Shown here: in pieces, positions 8,165 to 17,656 of the stretch
Layout of the letters: every line of letters begins with the position of its first letter
How positions within the stretch are numbered: position 1 is the first letter of the stretch
NCBI RefSeq assembly: GCF_963664415.1
Contig: NZ_OY761445.1
Location: 1,390,501-1,454,500 of the forward strand
Source: an uncultured Desulfobacter sp.
Lineage (GTDB): Bacteria > Desulfobacterota > Desulfobacteria > Desulfobacterales > Desulfobacteraceae
DNA length: 64,000 nt
Reading direction: 5' to 3'
Translations under genes and position numbers: made by a program
The notes under the pieces: generated by a model
Seen by the model: the letters and a program-made list of their open reading frames with translations, nothing else
Told to the model about the DNA's origin: nothing
The model's database searches: none

Positions 8165-10075
8165 ATGACTTGTCAATATTACACCACCCCCATTTATTAT
8201 GTGAACGCCAAACCCCATCTCGGCCATGCCTATACCTCCATTGCAGCAGATGTTGCCACCCGCTTTAAGAAGATGGAAGGTGCTGACACCTTTTTCTTAA
8301 CAGGTACAGATGAACACGGGGATAAAATCGTTCAGGCGGCTGAAAAGGAAAATACCACGCCCAAGGCTTACGCAGATAAAATCAGCAAACTCTTCCAGGA
8401 TGTTCTACCCCTGCTCAATGTAGAAAACAACCACTTTATCCGGACAACCGACCCTGAGCATATTGAGGTGGTAAAATCGGTTCTCTCCACGATTTACGAC
8501 AAGGGGGACATCTACTTCTCAAGTTATGAGGGCATCTACTGTTTCGGATGTGAACGATTCTATCAGGAGCGCGAGCTGGTGGACGGCAAGTGCCCGGACC
8601 ACGGCACTGTGCCCGAAACCATCAAAGAATCAAACTATTTCTTTAAAATGAGCAAGTACCAGGAATGGCTCATTGAGCATATCGAAACCCACCCGGACTT
8701 TATCCAGCCCGAACAGTACAGAAAGGAGATTCTGTCATTCCTTAAGGAGCCTTTGGAAGATTTGTGCATCTCCCGGCCCAAAACCCGGCTGACCTGGGGT
8801 ATCACCCTACCCTTTGATGAAGATTATGTCACCTATGTATGGTTTGACGCCCTGGTCAACTACATCACGGCCCTTGGATACCCGGACGGGGAGATGTTTA
8901 AAAAATTCTGGCCCACCACCCGGCATTTTGTGGCCAAAGACATTATCAAACCCCACGGAATTTACTGGCCCATCATGCTCAAGGCAGCCGGCATTGAGAC
9001 ATACAACGGACTGAACGTCCATGGATTCTGGAATGTTCAGGGGTCTAAAATGTCGAAAAGCATAGGCAATGTCACCGACCCTGTGGAAGTCACAGGCCAA
9101 TTCGGTGTGGATGCATTCAGATATTTTCTGATGCGAGAGATGGTATTTGGCCTGGACGCCAATTTCACCGAAGATGTTATTGTGTCAAGGATCAACTCAG
9201 ACCTTGCCAATGACTTGGGCAACCTGTTCTCCCGGGTGTTGTCCATGAACCTCAAGTATTTCAAGGGAACCGTCCAGGGATCGGCTGCGGATTTTGACAA
9301 AGCCTTAAGCCTTAAATCTGAGGCAGACATCGCATTGGACGCATACACAAACGCTATGGCAGAGTGCCAGTTTCACAAGGCCCTTGCAAGTGTGTGGGAA
9401 ATGGTGTCGACCATGAATAAATACATTGTTGCCAACGAACCTTGGACCCTGGCCAAAGATCCGGCCCGCACAGATGAACTTGGTACGGTGTTGTACGAAC
9501 TGCTGGAAGGAATTCGCTTTGTGGCAGGCCTAATCTGGCCGGTTATGCCGGAAACCAGCGGTAAAATTATAACGGCCCTTGGTCTCGAACTACCAGAGAA
9601 AGGTTTTTTCACCCTTGATGCCATCCAACCCTGGGGACAGATAATACCCGGCACCACGCTGTCAAAACCCCAGATTCTTTTTCCCCGGGTTGACGTTGAA
9701 AAAAAAGCGGCAGAGCCCCCTGCACCCAAACCACTGAAACCGGCATTAAAAGAAGAAATTACCATTGATGATTTTTCCAAAATAGATTTAAGAGCCGGTA
9801 CAATCGTATCTGCCGAGCGGATTGAAAAATCAGACAAACTGCTCAAACTTCAAGTAAACATAGGCGCCCAGACCCGTCAAATCGTGGCAGGTATCGGCAA
9901 ATCCTATACCCCCGAAGAGGTGGTGGGCAAAGAGGTCATTGTCGTAGCCAATCTGAAACCTGTAAAACTTATGGGAGAGTTATCCGAAGGCATGGTGCTT
10001 GCGGGGAGTGTAAAGAAGAACCTTGTTCTTTCTGGATTTAACGGCAGCCCTAAGCCCGGTTGTCCAATTAAATAA
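8165..10075 (+). CDS. metG: Methionyl-tRNA synthetase with C-terminal tRNA-binding domain
   Basis: 636 residues. Class I aminoacyl-tRNA synthetase that charges tRNA-Met. The HIGH motif appears as HLGH in AKPHLGHAY near residue 18. A zinc knuckle CFGCERF...GKCPDH is at about 127-147, and KMSKS is at about 295-299. The C-terminal about 110 residues (from FSKIDLRAGTIVSAE) form the EMAP/Trbp111-like OB fold used for tRNA binding and dimerisation. All catalytic signatures are intact, unlike the CysRS half of the fusion at 703-2979. It starts 12 bp after ricT, and a PBP gene follows. Confidence 0.95.
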   Translation: MTCQYYTTPIYYVNAKPHLGHAYTSIAADVATRFKKMEGADTFFLTGTDEHGDKIVQAAEKENTTPKAYADKISKLFQDVLPLLNVENNHFIRTTDPEHIEVVKSVLSTIYDKGDIYFSSYEGIYCFGCERFYQERELVDGKCPDHGTVPETIKESNYFFKMSKYQEWLIEHIETHPDFIQPEQYRKEILSFLKEPLEDLCISRPKTRLTWGITLPFDEDYVTYVWFDALVNYITALGYPDGEMFKKFWPTTRHFVAKDIIKPHGIYWPIMLKAAGIETYNGLNVHGFWNVQGSKMSKSIGNVTDPVEVTGQFGVDAFRYFLMREMVFGLDANFTEDVIVSRINSDLANDLGNLFSRVLSMNLKYFKGTVQGSAADFDKALSLKSEADIALDAYTNAMAECQFHKALASVWEMVSTMNKYIVANEPWTLAKDPARTDELGTVLYELLEGIRFVAGLIWPVMPETSGKIITALGLELPEKGFFTLDAIQPWGQIIPGTTLSKPQILFPRVDVEKKAAEPPAPKPLKPALKEEITIDDFSKIDLRAGTIVSAERIEKSDKLLKLQVNIGAQTRQIVAGIGKSYTPEEVVGKEVIVVANLKPVKLMGELSEGMVLAGSVKKNLVLSGFNGSPKPGCPIK

Positions 10076-10099
10076 ATAGTGTTTATTTGAGATACGCTC

Positions 10100-11491
10100 T
10101 TGGATTCTATTAAAACAGAACAGTCCTGGCGAGACTTTCAGGCAAGCTATAAGCAGCAAAAAAAGAAACGGTCCATGGCCGATCGCATACGCAAAATTGC
10201 AGTTTTTCTCTGCCTTGCCGGGACTGTATGTGCATTAATCTGGGTTGGGGCGTACGTTGTATACAAGGTCGGTCTACGACTGTTTTCCCCAAAACCGGAT
10301 AAGGTTGCAAGTGAACCTGCCCCGCCCGACCACCTTGGACGATCTAAAGTCAAAGCTCTGGTCCAAAACATTGATATTCTCAATACAAAAACAGACCTGT
10401 TCTTTGCGGACGGGCCGTCTTGGACATATACCATCCATACCCAACTGGACACACGCCTTCAGGATCAATTAGTCAGGTCGCTGAATTACCTGAAGACACT
10501 GGATAGGGGAAAACCCAAACTTATCGCCATGGTAGCCATGGACGGAAACACCGGGTTTATAAAAGCCATGGCTGGATTTAATTCGGACAAGCCAGACACC
10601 AACCCCTGTACATCAGCCATATACCCGGCTGCCAGTCTTTTTAAAATTGTGACAGCATCGGCTGCCGTAGAAACATTAAACTACACAGCGGCCACCCCCC
10701 TTTATTTCAACGGCGGGAAATACACCCTGTACAAACGACAATTAACAAACCAAAAAACAAAATATACCAGCCAGGTCACGTTGGAAATGGCCTTTGCCGA
10801 ATCCATAAACCCAGTATTTGGCAAACTTGGGAAGCTTTCCCTGGGCAAATCGGTGCTTACCGATTTTGCCGAAAAATTTGGGTTCAACCAAAATCCGGAT
10901 ACGGATTTTGAATTTCCGGCTCCCTCTTTTTCAACAACCGGCAGCGATTACCATTTAGCGGAACTTGGATGCGGCTTTAATCGAGACACATTGATTTCAC
11001 CGGTATTTGCAATGACAATGGTCTCAGCTGTGGTAAACAAAGGCCAAAGCCTCGTCCCCCGTCTTGTGGACCGGATATCCGATTCAGAGCAAAACGAAAT
11101 TTACAAAAGCACCAAAGAGATATATAAAAGACCGATCAGTGCCAAAACAGCCGCCACCATGAAAAAACTCATGAAAAAAACTGTATCAAGGGGCACAGCC
11201 AGAAAATCATTCCGGGGTTATTCCCGGGATAAAGTATTATCAAATCTTTTGATCGGCGGAAAAACAGGCTCCCTGTCAAACCGGGAGCACACGATCAAAT
11301 ACGACTGGTTTACAGGATTTGGACAACAAAAAGCAACAAAAGAGACATTAATTGTCGCTACAATAGTGGGGCACGGTAAATATATCGGGACCCGAGCATG
11401 CACTCACGCAAAAAACATGCTGAAAACTTATTTCAGCGCCCCCAAAACCCAAAAAAGTTCGCTAACCGCAACTTCAGCTGTTCCGGAATAA
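10100..11491 (+). CDS. Membrane-anchored penicillin-binding transpeptidase
   Basis: 463 residues. A single membrane anchor (about residues 28-52) is followed by a periplasmic penicillin-binding transpeptidase domain. The active-site SxxK is S179LFK182, the second motif is SIN (about 236), and the third is KTGS (GGKTGS, about 391). No glycosyltransferase domain and no obvious class B dimerisation domain are present, so it is a small monofunctional transpeptidase for peptidoglycan cross-linking or a related D,D-peptidase. The chosen start is TTG 10100; an ATG at 10175 would remove about 25 cytoplasmic residues. It follows metG by 24 bp, and its stop codon abuts leader element A1. Confidence 0.85.
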   Translation: MDSIKTEQSWRDFQASYKQQKKKRSMADRIRKIAVFLCLAGTVCALIWVGAYVVYKVGLRLFSPKPDKVASEPAPPDHLGRSKVKALVQNIDILNTKTDLFFADGPSWTYTIHTQLDTRLQDQLVRSLNYLKTLDRGKPKLIAMVAMDGNTGFIKAMAGFNSDKPDTNPCTSAIYPAASLFKIVTASAAVETLNYTAATPLYFNGGKYTLYKRQLTNQKTKYTSQVTLEMAFAESINPVFGKLGKLSLGKSVLTDFAEKFGFNQNPDTDFEFPAPSFSTTGSDYHLAELGCGFNRDTLISPVFAMTMVSAVVNKGQSLVPRLVDRISDSEQNEIYKSTKEIYKRPISAKTAATMKKLMKKTVSRGTARKSFRGYSRDKVLSNLLIGGKTGSLSNREHTIKYDWFTGFGQQKATKETLIVATIVGHGKYIGTRACTHAKNMLKTYFSAPKTQKSSLTATSAVPE

Positions 11492-11582
11492 CAGCCATGG
11501 GATAACCTGACGTCTCATCAACTAACGGACTTAGCCCACAACAACGTTTGAAAGGTCTGAGTGATTTACCCAGTCTTTCATA
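11489..11582 (+). ncRNA. Unclassified leader element, copy A1
   Basis: Starts at the PBP stop codon with TAACAGCCATGG. It carries the core AGCCCACAAC and then an imperfect hairpin, GAAAGGTCTG / CAGTCTTTC, with loop GATTT. The same order of blocks recurs at 11583 (A2), 17981 (minus, C) and 48872 (B). The hairpin arms differ between copies while keeping pairing, which suggests a structured RNA. No U-tract follows, so it is not a plain terminator. It lies about 100 nt before the GlmS-like gene. Confidence 0.6.
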
Positions 11583-11660
11583 TAAAACAGCCATTGGCTG
11601 GCCTGGTCCACCACCAGGTTCAACCCACAACGAAATAAAGCAGACTTCTATATAAAAATT
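11583..11660 (+). ncRNA. Unclassified leader element, copy A2
   Basis: Second tandem copy, directly after A1. It begins AAAACAGCCATTGG, has a clean hairpin CCTGGT-CCACC-ACCAGG, then TTCAACCCACAACGAAA. The second hairpin seen in A1 and B is reduced or absent here. It ends about 25 nt before the start of the GlmS-like gene, whose ribosome site is GGAGGA. Confidence 0.55.
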
Positions 11661-11686
11661 TCCGGGACGTGTAACGGAGGAGATAT

Positions 11687-14600
11687 ATGAAACGGCAAGG
11701 CAATCTTTCAACACATTTTTTGAATTATCTTAAGCAGGTCGCAAAAATCAACGTGGATATGGGAAAACCGTTGTCATCGGTGAAGGAGAACACCTTGCTC
11801 TTTTTCCCAGACACAGGCTGTACCCTGAACTGCGGAATTTGCGCCTTAGTCGCCTTTAAAGGCCCTGCCTGTGAAAATGATCTGGCGTCTTTGTCCAATG
11901 GAATTAAAACCCTTTCAAAAAATCGACTGGGTCCGTTTTCAAAAGGCAAAATCTCAATGGTCTCACAAGACTACCTGGGGGGCAAAAAATTTTTATCCAC
12001 CCTGTTTAATCATGCCCAGAACCTTAAGCAGGAAACGATTTTTGCATCCTTGTTTTATAACCGTGACAAAACACGAAAACTATCTGGAATTACCCAGGAA
12101 ATTAAAAAATTCCTTATGGATGAAATCCGGGATTTCAAAGCGGTCACAGCCGGTTTATCCACGCCTGAGGTTGAAATTGCCTCCGACTATATTGACCAAC
12201 TCAAGGATATCCACTGGTGTCTGACAAAAGAAATTATTGACAATATTGAAGCCATTAAAGTTCTTGCCCCGGGCATAGAAAAGCAAGATAACCCTGACGG
12301 GATAGCGCTTTTCAAAAGAATCAATGCTGTGCTCAACAGCCTGGATCGCCTGGAGGTGAGAGGACGGGATTCTGCAGGCATTTCAGTGCTGTGCTCCCTG
12401 GATGAAAAACAATTTTCAAAATACACAAGCGTTTTGGAAACAAAAGGGCTCACCCAGGACCTGGAAAATAGAAGCAACCGACAAATCCTGACAAACAACA
12501 CCATCTCAATCAATACGACCTGCAACCCCGGTGCTTTGAATCGTATTACCATATGCTTTGTATACAAATTTGCCGCAGAGATAGGCGCCCTTGGCGACAA
12601 CATCGCCTTTATTAGAAATCAGATCAGAAGTGACCTTCTGCTCCAGGCTCTTGCCGAATTTGCCACCCTGGCGTCATCGGTATCGGCCCATACAAGGTGG
12701 GCATCAATAGGTGACATCACCGAGGCCAATTGCCATCCGTTGGACAATACCCCCACAGATGCCAATGTATCCCAGAGCGGTATCATTCATGTCTGCCTGA
12801 ACGGAGATATCGACAACTATCTGGAACTGAAAACGGAATACGAAGCCCGGTACGATAAGATTCACCCTCAGATCACCACAGACACCAAATTGATTCCGCT
12901 GCAGATTGAACACCATCTTAAAATGGGCGCACCCATTGAAGAAGCATTCCGTCTGGCGGTCAATGAATTTGAGGGTTCCCATGCCATTTCCATGCACACA
13001 GACCTTGCCCCGGGCAAATTATTTTTGGCCCAGAAAGGCAGTGGGCAGGCCATTTTTGTAGGGCTTGCCCCGGACCATTACATTGCGGCATCTGAATTAT
13101 ACGGAGTAGTGGAAGAGACCCGCCACTACATCAAACTCAACGGCGAAGAGAAGGGACAGATCGTGATCCTGGACCAGGAGAGTGCCGGCGGTATTGAAGG
13201 GGTGCGTTCCTTTTACTATGATAACCAGCCCATTTCCCTCACCCGGGAAGATGTCCTTGAAAGCCAGATCACATCCAGGGACATTGACCGCCAGGGCCAT
13301 AACCACTACTTCCTCAAAGAGATCTCCGAAGCCCCGCTATCCGTTGAAAAAACACTTGAAAACAAATTCAAACAGAATCCGGGGTCTGGACTTTTCAATG
13401 TCAATCTGAACAGAACTATTATTCCGCCGGGTCTGGAAGAGGATTTGAGATCCGGAAAAATAAAAAATATCTATTTCATCGGCCAAGGCACAGCCGGCAT
13501 AGCCGCCCAGGGATGTGCTGATCTTCTCACCCATTACCTGGGGGGAAAAACCATAAACATTCGTGCCCAGAAAGCCTCTGAGCTATCCGGGTTCAACATC
13601 GGCTGTGAAGGTGAAAATTCCAGAGCCATGGAAAACACCCTGGTCGTGGCCATCAGCCAGTCCGGCACCACCACGGATACCAACCGGACTGTGGATATGG
13701 TCCGGGCCCACGGCGCCAGGAGCCTTGCCATTGTCAACCGCAGGGATTCGGATTTGACCTTCAAGGTGGACGGGGTATTGTACACGAGTTCCGGCAGGGA
13801 CATAGAAATGTCCGTCGCCTCCACCAAGGCTTTTTATTCCCAAATCACGGCCGGGGCCGTGCTCGGCCTGCACCTGGCTGCCTTGCTCAATGCCAGAAGT
13901 GAGGAATATATCAGCGAGCAGATCTCCGCCTTGATGGAACTGCCGGAAAAAATGAAAACAGTGCTTGATATGCGTGATGAAATCAAGGAATGTGCTGATA
14001 CACTAGCCATATCCAAAAATTACTGGGCCACGGTGGGTTCCGGTGCGAACAAAACGTCTGCAGATGAAATCAGAATTAAACTGTCGGAACTGTGCTACAA
14101 AACCATCTCCTCGGATTTTGTTGAAGACAAAAAACATATTGACCTGTCAAGCGAGCCATTGATTATTGTCTGTGCAGCCGGAACCAGGGAGAGCGTACTT
14201 GGGGACATTATCAAGGACACGGCCATTTTCCATGCGCACAAGGCCTGTCCCATTGTGATCACCACCCAAGGAGAAGACCGGTTTGATTTATATGCCAAGG
14301 CCGTTTTTAAAATCCCCGAAATCCAGGAACATTTTGCCCCGGTTCTCAATACCCTGGTCGGTCATATCTGGGGATACTATGCAGCCCTGGCAATCAATGA
14401 TAAATCAAAATTTCTCTATGAGGCCAGACTGAAAATAGAAGATATTATTGAAGAATTCAGAGGGTTGGGCCACGATGATTACGAAGTTCTTTTAGAGAAC
14501 AAATTCACCGAAACCGTGGCGGAATTTTATAATCAATTTTCCCTGAAAAGGCGCCAGGGAAAATTCCCCAGTGCCATCGGCTTAAATACGGTTTCCAACA

Positions 14601-15400
14601 TCACCTTACTGCTCAAATACCTGTCCGGCAGACTGCCGGTATCGGATTTTGAAATGGACTTTGGTGTCAAAGGCACCCCGGCCAATATGCTGTCCACCTT
14701 TTTCACCACCATGAACCAGGCCATTAATATCATGGCCCGGCCCGTGGATGCCATCAAGCACCAGGCCAAAACGGTTACCGTGGGTACCAGCCGGATCAGC
14801 GAGCGCTTTGAAGGCATTGTATTTGATGCCATGGCTGAACATGACATCCAGATTCCTTTGATTACCAACACCAATGTACTGGTCCTTAAAAATTTGCAGG
14901 AAATAATTTCTGAAATTAAGGGAGCATTACTTTACCGCATCACCGGTTTAAGCCTTTTGGGAAAGGTTACAGCCGAAACCCGCATTGATGTAGTTTCCAA
15001 AACAGGCATTCTGGCCAGTGAATTCTCAAGGGTGGAAACAGATCATCGTCTCAAGGGAACTAAAAATATTATTGTCAGGGAGGGTAACGTATATATAGGC
15101 AAAGGCCGGAAAGACAACAAAAGCATTCTTGTCATTCCGGTACTCTCCTCCTCGCCGACATCACCCAACATCATTGAATATATTTTATCTCTCAACATCG
15201 CCTTTAAGTCCACAGAGGAAGTTACCCTGCTGAAAAAAATCAAGGCACTAGGCGGGAAATATACCCGCCTCAAGGATTGGGTTCTTGAAAGTAAAAATGT
15301 GGCATGGGATGACAAATACCTCAACCTTGTGGACATTGAGACGCTTTTTGGCGCCACGGCTGAGCAGGCTGTTGAGGCGATTGTTGAAAAACTTGACTGA
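11687..15400 (+). CDS. Oversized GlmS-like glutamine-dependent aminotransferase/isomerase
   Basis: 1237 residues, about twice the size of GlmS (around 610). The Ntn glutaminase motif CGIC places the nucleophile at C49, behind a 48-residue N-terminal stretch. About 170 inserted residues separate it from RGRDSAG, followed by HTRWAS, EANCHPL and LNGDIDN. Two SIS domains follow (ISQSGTTTDT, then SVASTKAF). The usual GlmS C-terminal lysine segment is recognisable as HQAKTVTVG near residue 1030. About 200 further residues of unknown fold complete the protein. GlmS makes glucosamine-6-phosphate from fructose-6-phosphate and glutamine, and that reaction is likely here. C49 would need propeptide removal to act as an N-terminal nucleophile. 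The ribosome site is GGAGGA, 5-6 nt before the ATG. Confidence 0.82.
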   Translation: MKRQGNLSTHFLNYLKQVAKINVDMGKPLSSVKENTLLFFPDTGCTLNCGICALVAFKGPACENDLASLSNGIKTLSKNRLGPFSKGKISMVSQDYLGGKKFLSTLFNHAQNLKQETIFASLFYNRDKTRKLSGITQEIKKFLMDEIRDFKAVTAGLSTPEVEIASDYIDQLKDIHWCLTKEIIDNIEAIKVLAPGIEKQDNPDGIALFKRINAVLNSLDRLEVRGRDSAGISVLCSLDEKQFSKYTSVLETKGLTQDLENRSNRQILTNNTISINTTCNPGALNRITICFVYKFAAEIGALGDNIAFIRNQIRSDLLLQALAEFATLASSVSAHTRWASIGDITEANCHPLDNTPTDANVSQSGIIHVCLNGDIDNYLELKTEYEARYDKIHPQITTDTKLIPLQIEHHLKMGAPIEEAFRLAVNEFEGSHAISMHTDLAPGKLFLAQKGSGQAIFVGLAPDHYIAASELYGVVEETRHYIKLNGEEKGQIVILDQESAGGIEGVRSFYYDNQPISLTREDVLESQITSRDIDRQGHNHYFLKEISEAPLSVEKTLENKFKQNPGSGLFNVNLNRTIIPPGLEEDLRSGKIKNIYFIGQGTAGIAAQGCADLLTHYLGGKTINIRAQKASELSGFNIGCEGENSRAMENTLVVAISQSGTTTDTNRTVDMVRAHGARSLAIVNRRDSDLTFKVDGVLYTSSGRDIEMSVASTKAFYSQITAGAVLGLHLAALLNARSEEYISEQISALMELPEKMKTVLDMRDEIKECADTLAISKNYWATVGSGANKTSADEIRIKLSELCYKTISSDFVEDKKHIDLSSEPLIIVCAAGTRESVLGDIIKDTAIFHAHKACPIVITTQGEDRFDLYAKAVFKIPEIQEHFAPVLNTLVGHIWGYYAALAINDKSKFLYEARLKIEDIIEEFRGLGHDDYEVLLENKFTETVAEFYNQFSLKRRQGKFPSAIGLNTVSNITLLLKYLSGRLPVSDFEMDFGVKGTPANMLSTFFTTMNQAINIMARPVDAIKHQAKTVTVGTSRISERFEGIVFDAMAEHDIQIPLITNTNVLVLKNLQEIISEIKGALLYRITGLSLLGKVTAETRIDVVSKTGILASEFSRVETDHRLKGTKNIIVREGNVYIGKGRKDNKSILVIPVLSSSPTSPNIIEYILSLNIAFKSTEEVTLLKKIKALGGKYTRLKDWVLESKNVAWDDKYLNLVDIETLFGATAEQAVEAIVEKLD

Positions 15401-15498
15401 TTTGGGATTATGGTGGACAACGCTGCGCTGCTGCGCTGCTTCGTTTTTTTTGCCCACCCTACCACATAGTAGGCGCCGTTAAATCATTCAAAGGCCGA

Positions 15499-16266
15499 TC
15501 AGGCCCTGGCTAAAACCAGGGCAGACACACCAACCGCCCCGGCATCCATTAGCGTATGAGCGGCAGCATTGCAGGTAGCTCCTGTGGTAAGCACGTCATC
15601 CACTAAAAGAATATTTTTACCTTTGATGCGCTCAGGTTTGGGACAGGCAAACGCTTGGGTCAAATTCTTTTTGCGAGCCTTATAGTCTAAGCCGGTCTGG
15701 CTGACCGTAGCCCGGACCCGGGCAAGGCTGACGATGTCAATGCGCCATTGCGGCATTCGGCCACAGGCATCCTTGTACAGGCGGGAAAAATTTCTAACAA
15801 GGAAATAGGCTTGGTTGAATCCGCGGCTTTTCGCCTTTGATGCATGGAGGGGAATGGGTAAAATCAGATCAAAAGCATTCATCTCAAAATGGGTGGCAAA
15901 GGCCTGAAAAAGGTGACGTTCAAAGGGCCGTGCCAGACTTAGCTTTGATTGATATTTGAACAACCCCAGGGCCTTTTGTATCACATCTTTATACATGAAA
16001 GCGGCTCGAACGCTGTCCATTACCATGGGCGTTTCAAGGCAGGCACCACACAGGTGATCAGGGCCGGATTCAAAACAACGGCCGCAGGCAGGACAAAACG
16101 GGTGATCGAACACCGGCAATGCCGGTCCCAGGCACGTGGGACAAAAACAGGCGCTTAACGGATTATCCGTGGAATTTTTAATATATTTTCCGCACCCCAG
16201 GCATATGTCTGGAAAGACCAGTTCACCCATCCCGGCCACAACCGCTTTGGCCATTTTTTTTATCAT
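15499..16266 (-). CDS. comF: ComF-family phosphoribosyltransferase-like protein
   Basis: 255 residues. The N-terminal zinc ribbons have CxxC pairs (CLGC, CPTC, CPAC, CGAC). The C-terminal PRTase fold has the PRPP signature LLVDDVLTTGAT near residue 220. ComF proteins are needed for DNA uptake in naturally competent bacteria, but the family is widespread in species not known to be competent, so the role here is open. Its start overlaps the rlmB stop by 4 bp, and it is the last gene of the msbA-to-comF train. Confidence 0.88.
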   Translation of the reverse strand: MIKKMAKAVVAGMGELVFPDICLGCGKYIKNSTDNPLSACFCPTCLGPALPVFDHPFCPACGRCFESGPDHLCGACLETPMVMDSVRAAFMYKDVIQKALGLFKYQSKLSLARPFERHLFQAFATHFEMNAFDLILPIPLHASKAKSRGFNQAYFLVRNFSRLYKDACGRMPQWRIDIVSLARVRATVSQTGLDYKARKKNLTQAFACPKPERIKGKNILLVDDVLTTGATCNAAAHTLMDAGAVGVSALVLARA

Positions 16267-17093
16267 CCGGCGTTGGTGCCCAGGCGTTGACGACGCGCCT
16301 CAAACATGGCAATACCGCCTGCCACAGATGCATTAAGCGATGTAATATGGGTTTGCATGGGAATGGATAAAATAAAATCACAGACTTTTCTTATCCCGGG
16401 CCGCAGCCCGGTATGTTCGCCCCCCACCACCAGAGCCAGATTACCGGTAAGGTCTGCCTCAAAAAGGCCTTTATCACCTCCGGCATCCAAACCGGATACC
16501 CAGACGCCATATTTTTTAAGGTCACGGATCAAAGCCGAGAGATTGGTGGCTAAAAAGATGGGGGCATGCTCCATGGCACCCGCTGAACTGCGGGAGACTC
16601 CGGCAGACGGCAAAGCAGAACGGTCTTTTGGCATCACGATATAATCCACACCGGCACACAGGGCGGTGCGGATCAGTGCACCGGTATTCTGGGGATCTTC
16701 AATGCTTTCAAGGATCAGAATAAACACCGGATCGGTCCGGGCTTCAATCTGCTTGAGCATCGCAGAGACGGGTTGTACCGGAAAGTCGGACACCCGGGCG
16801 GCAATACCCTGATGGCGGGCAAAGTCGGCCAGCCGATCCAATTCCTCACCAGGAACGGTTTTCACCGCCACCTGTTTTTTCCCGGCCAAATCCGCCACAG
16901 CCTGTACACGTTTATCAGACCGGTTCTCATGCAACAGGATGGATTCAAATTTACGCCGGCCGGCTTTCAATGCCTCAAATACCGAGTGATATCCGTAGAG
17001 GATCTCTTTATCCCCGGAATTTTTATTCTCTTTTTTTCGCCCCTGCCCCCTAAATTTGCCCCTCCGCCCCTGGGGCCCGGATTTGCCGGTCAT
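16263..17093 (-). CDS. rlmB: 23S rRNA 2'-O-ribose methyltransferase, RlmB/TrmH family
   Basis: 276 residues. A basic N-terminal tail (about 30 residues rich in G, K, R) precedes the small substrate-binding domain (YGYHSVFEALKAG). The SPOUT methyltransferase domain carries LESIEDPQNTGALIRTA, VVGGEHTGLRP and SLNASVAGGIAMFE, the three trefoil-knot motifs of the family. It methylates a guanosine in 23S rRNA using SAM. The start shares a base with the gmk stop. RlmB is the best match, but a TrmH-type tRNA target cannot be excluded from sequence alone. Confidence 0.9.
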   Translation of the reverse strand: MTGKSGPQGRRGKFRGQGRKKENKNSGDKEILYGYHSVFEALKAGRRKFESILLHENRSDKRVQAVADLAGKKQVAVKTVPGEELDRLADFARHQGIAARVSDFPVQPVSAMLKQIEARTDPVFILILESIEDPQNTGALIRTALCAGVDYIVMPKDRSALPSAGVSRSSAGAMEHAPIFLATNLSALIRDLKKYGVWVSGLDAGGDKGLFEADLTGNLALVVGGEHTGLRPGIRKVCDFILSIPMQTHITSLNASVAGGIAMFEARRQRLGTNAG

Positions 17094-17653
17094 CAGTTCC
17101 CTGTCTCCTGTTCAACAATGCCGACAAGTTCGGCAATTGCCTCATCCAGCACATCATTGACCACTACATGGGTATAATAGGATTTTTGGGCAATTTCTTC
17201 TTTTGCATTTTCCAGTCGCTTGCGGATGACCTCTTCGGTATCGGTGCCCCTGCCCCGCAACCGCTGTTCAAGCACCGCCAAAGACGGGGCCATGATGAAT
17301 ATGGAAACGGAGTTCAGACCGCAATCCATAATCTGCCGCCCGCCCTGGACATCAATATCCAATAAAACGCTTTGGCCTGCGGCAAGCTGTTCTTGAACAA
17401 ATGTGGCAGAGGTGCCGTAACAATTATCGTGGACTTGGGCCCACTCAAGCATTTGGCCGGATTCCACCATTTCCATGAACTGTGCCTTATCCGTAAAAAA
17501 ATAATCTGTTGCGTGAACCTCCCCTTGCCGGGGGGGGCGGGTGGTGTGGGAAATGGAGAACACCAAATCGTCAAACCGCTTCAACAATGCGTTGACAAGG
17601 GTTGTTTTGCCGGCACCGGAGGGTGCTGACACAATAAAAAGTTTAGCTGCCAT
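17093..17653 (-). CDS. gmk: Guanylate kinase
   Basis: 186 residues, slightly shorter than typical. Converts GMP to GDP with ATP. P-loop SAPSGAGKTT is at about 9-18, the GMP-binding segment SHTTRPPRQGEV at about 35-46, and the lid contains RLRGRGTDTEEVIRKRL. It sits between remA (3 bp upstream) and rlmB (1 bp overlap). The order yicC-remA-gmk is conserved in many bacteria. Confidence 0.95.
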   Translation of the reverse strand: MAAKLFIVSAPSGAGKTTLVNALLKRFDDLVFSISHTTRPPRQGEVHATDYFFTDKAQFMEMVESGQMLEWAQVHDNCYGTSATFVQEQLAAGQSVLLDIDVQGGRQIMDCGLNSVSIFIMAPSLAVLEQRLRGRGTDTEEVIRKRLENAKEEIAQKSYYTHVVVNDVLDEAIAELVGIVEQETGN

Positions 17654-17656
17654 ATC

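Noticed and set aside
11489..11686. glmS ribozyme before the GlmS-like gene
   Set aside because: No ribozyme core blocks are visible; the leader is instead the repeated element shared with thrS and remA.
15415..15452. Possible terminator (AACG...CGTTTTTTTT with GCGC repeats) after the GlmS-like gene
   Set aside because: The stem is built mostly from overlapping GCTGC repeats with mismatches; the T-run is good but the hairpin is not convincing.
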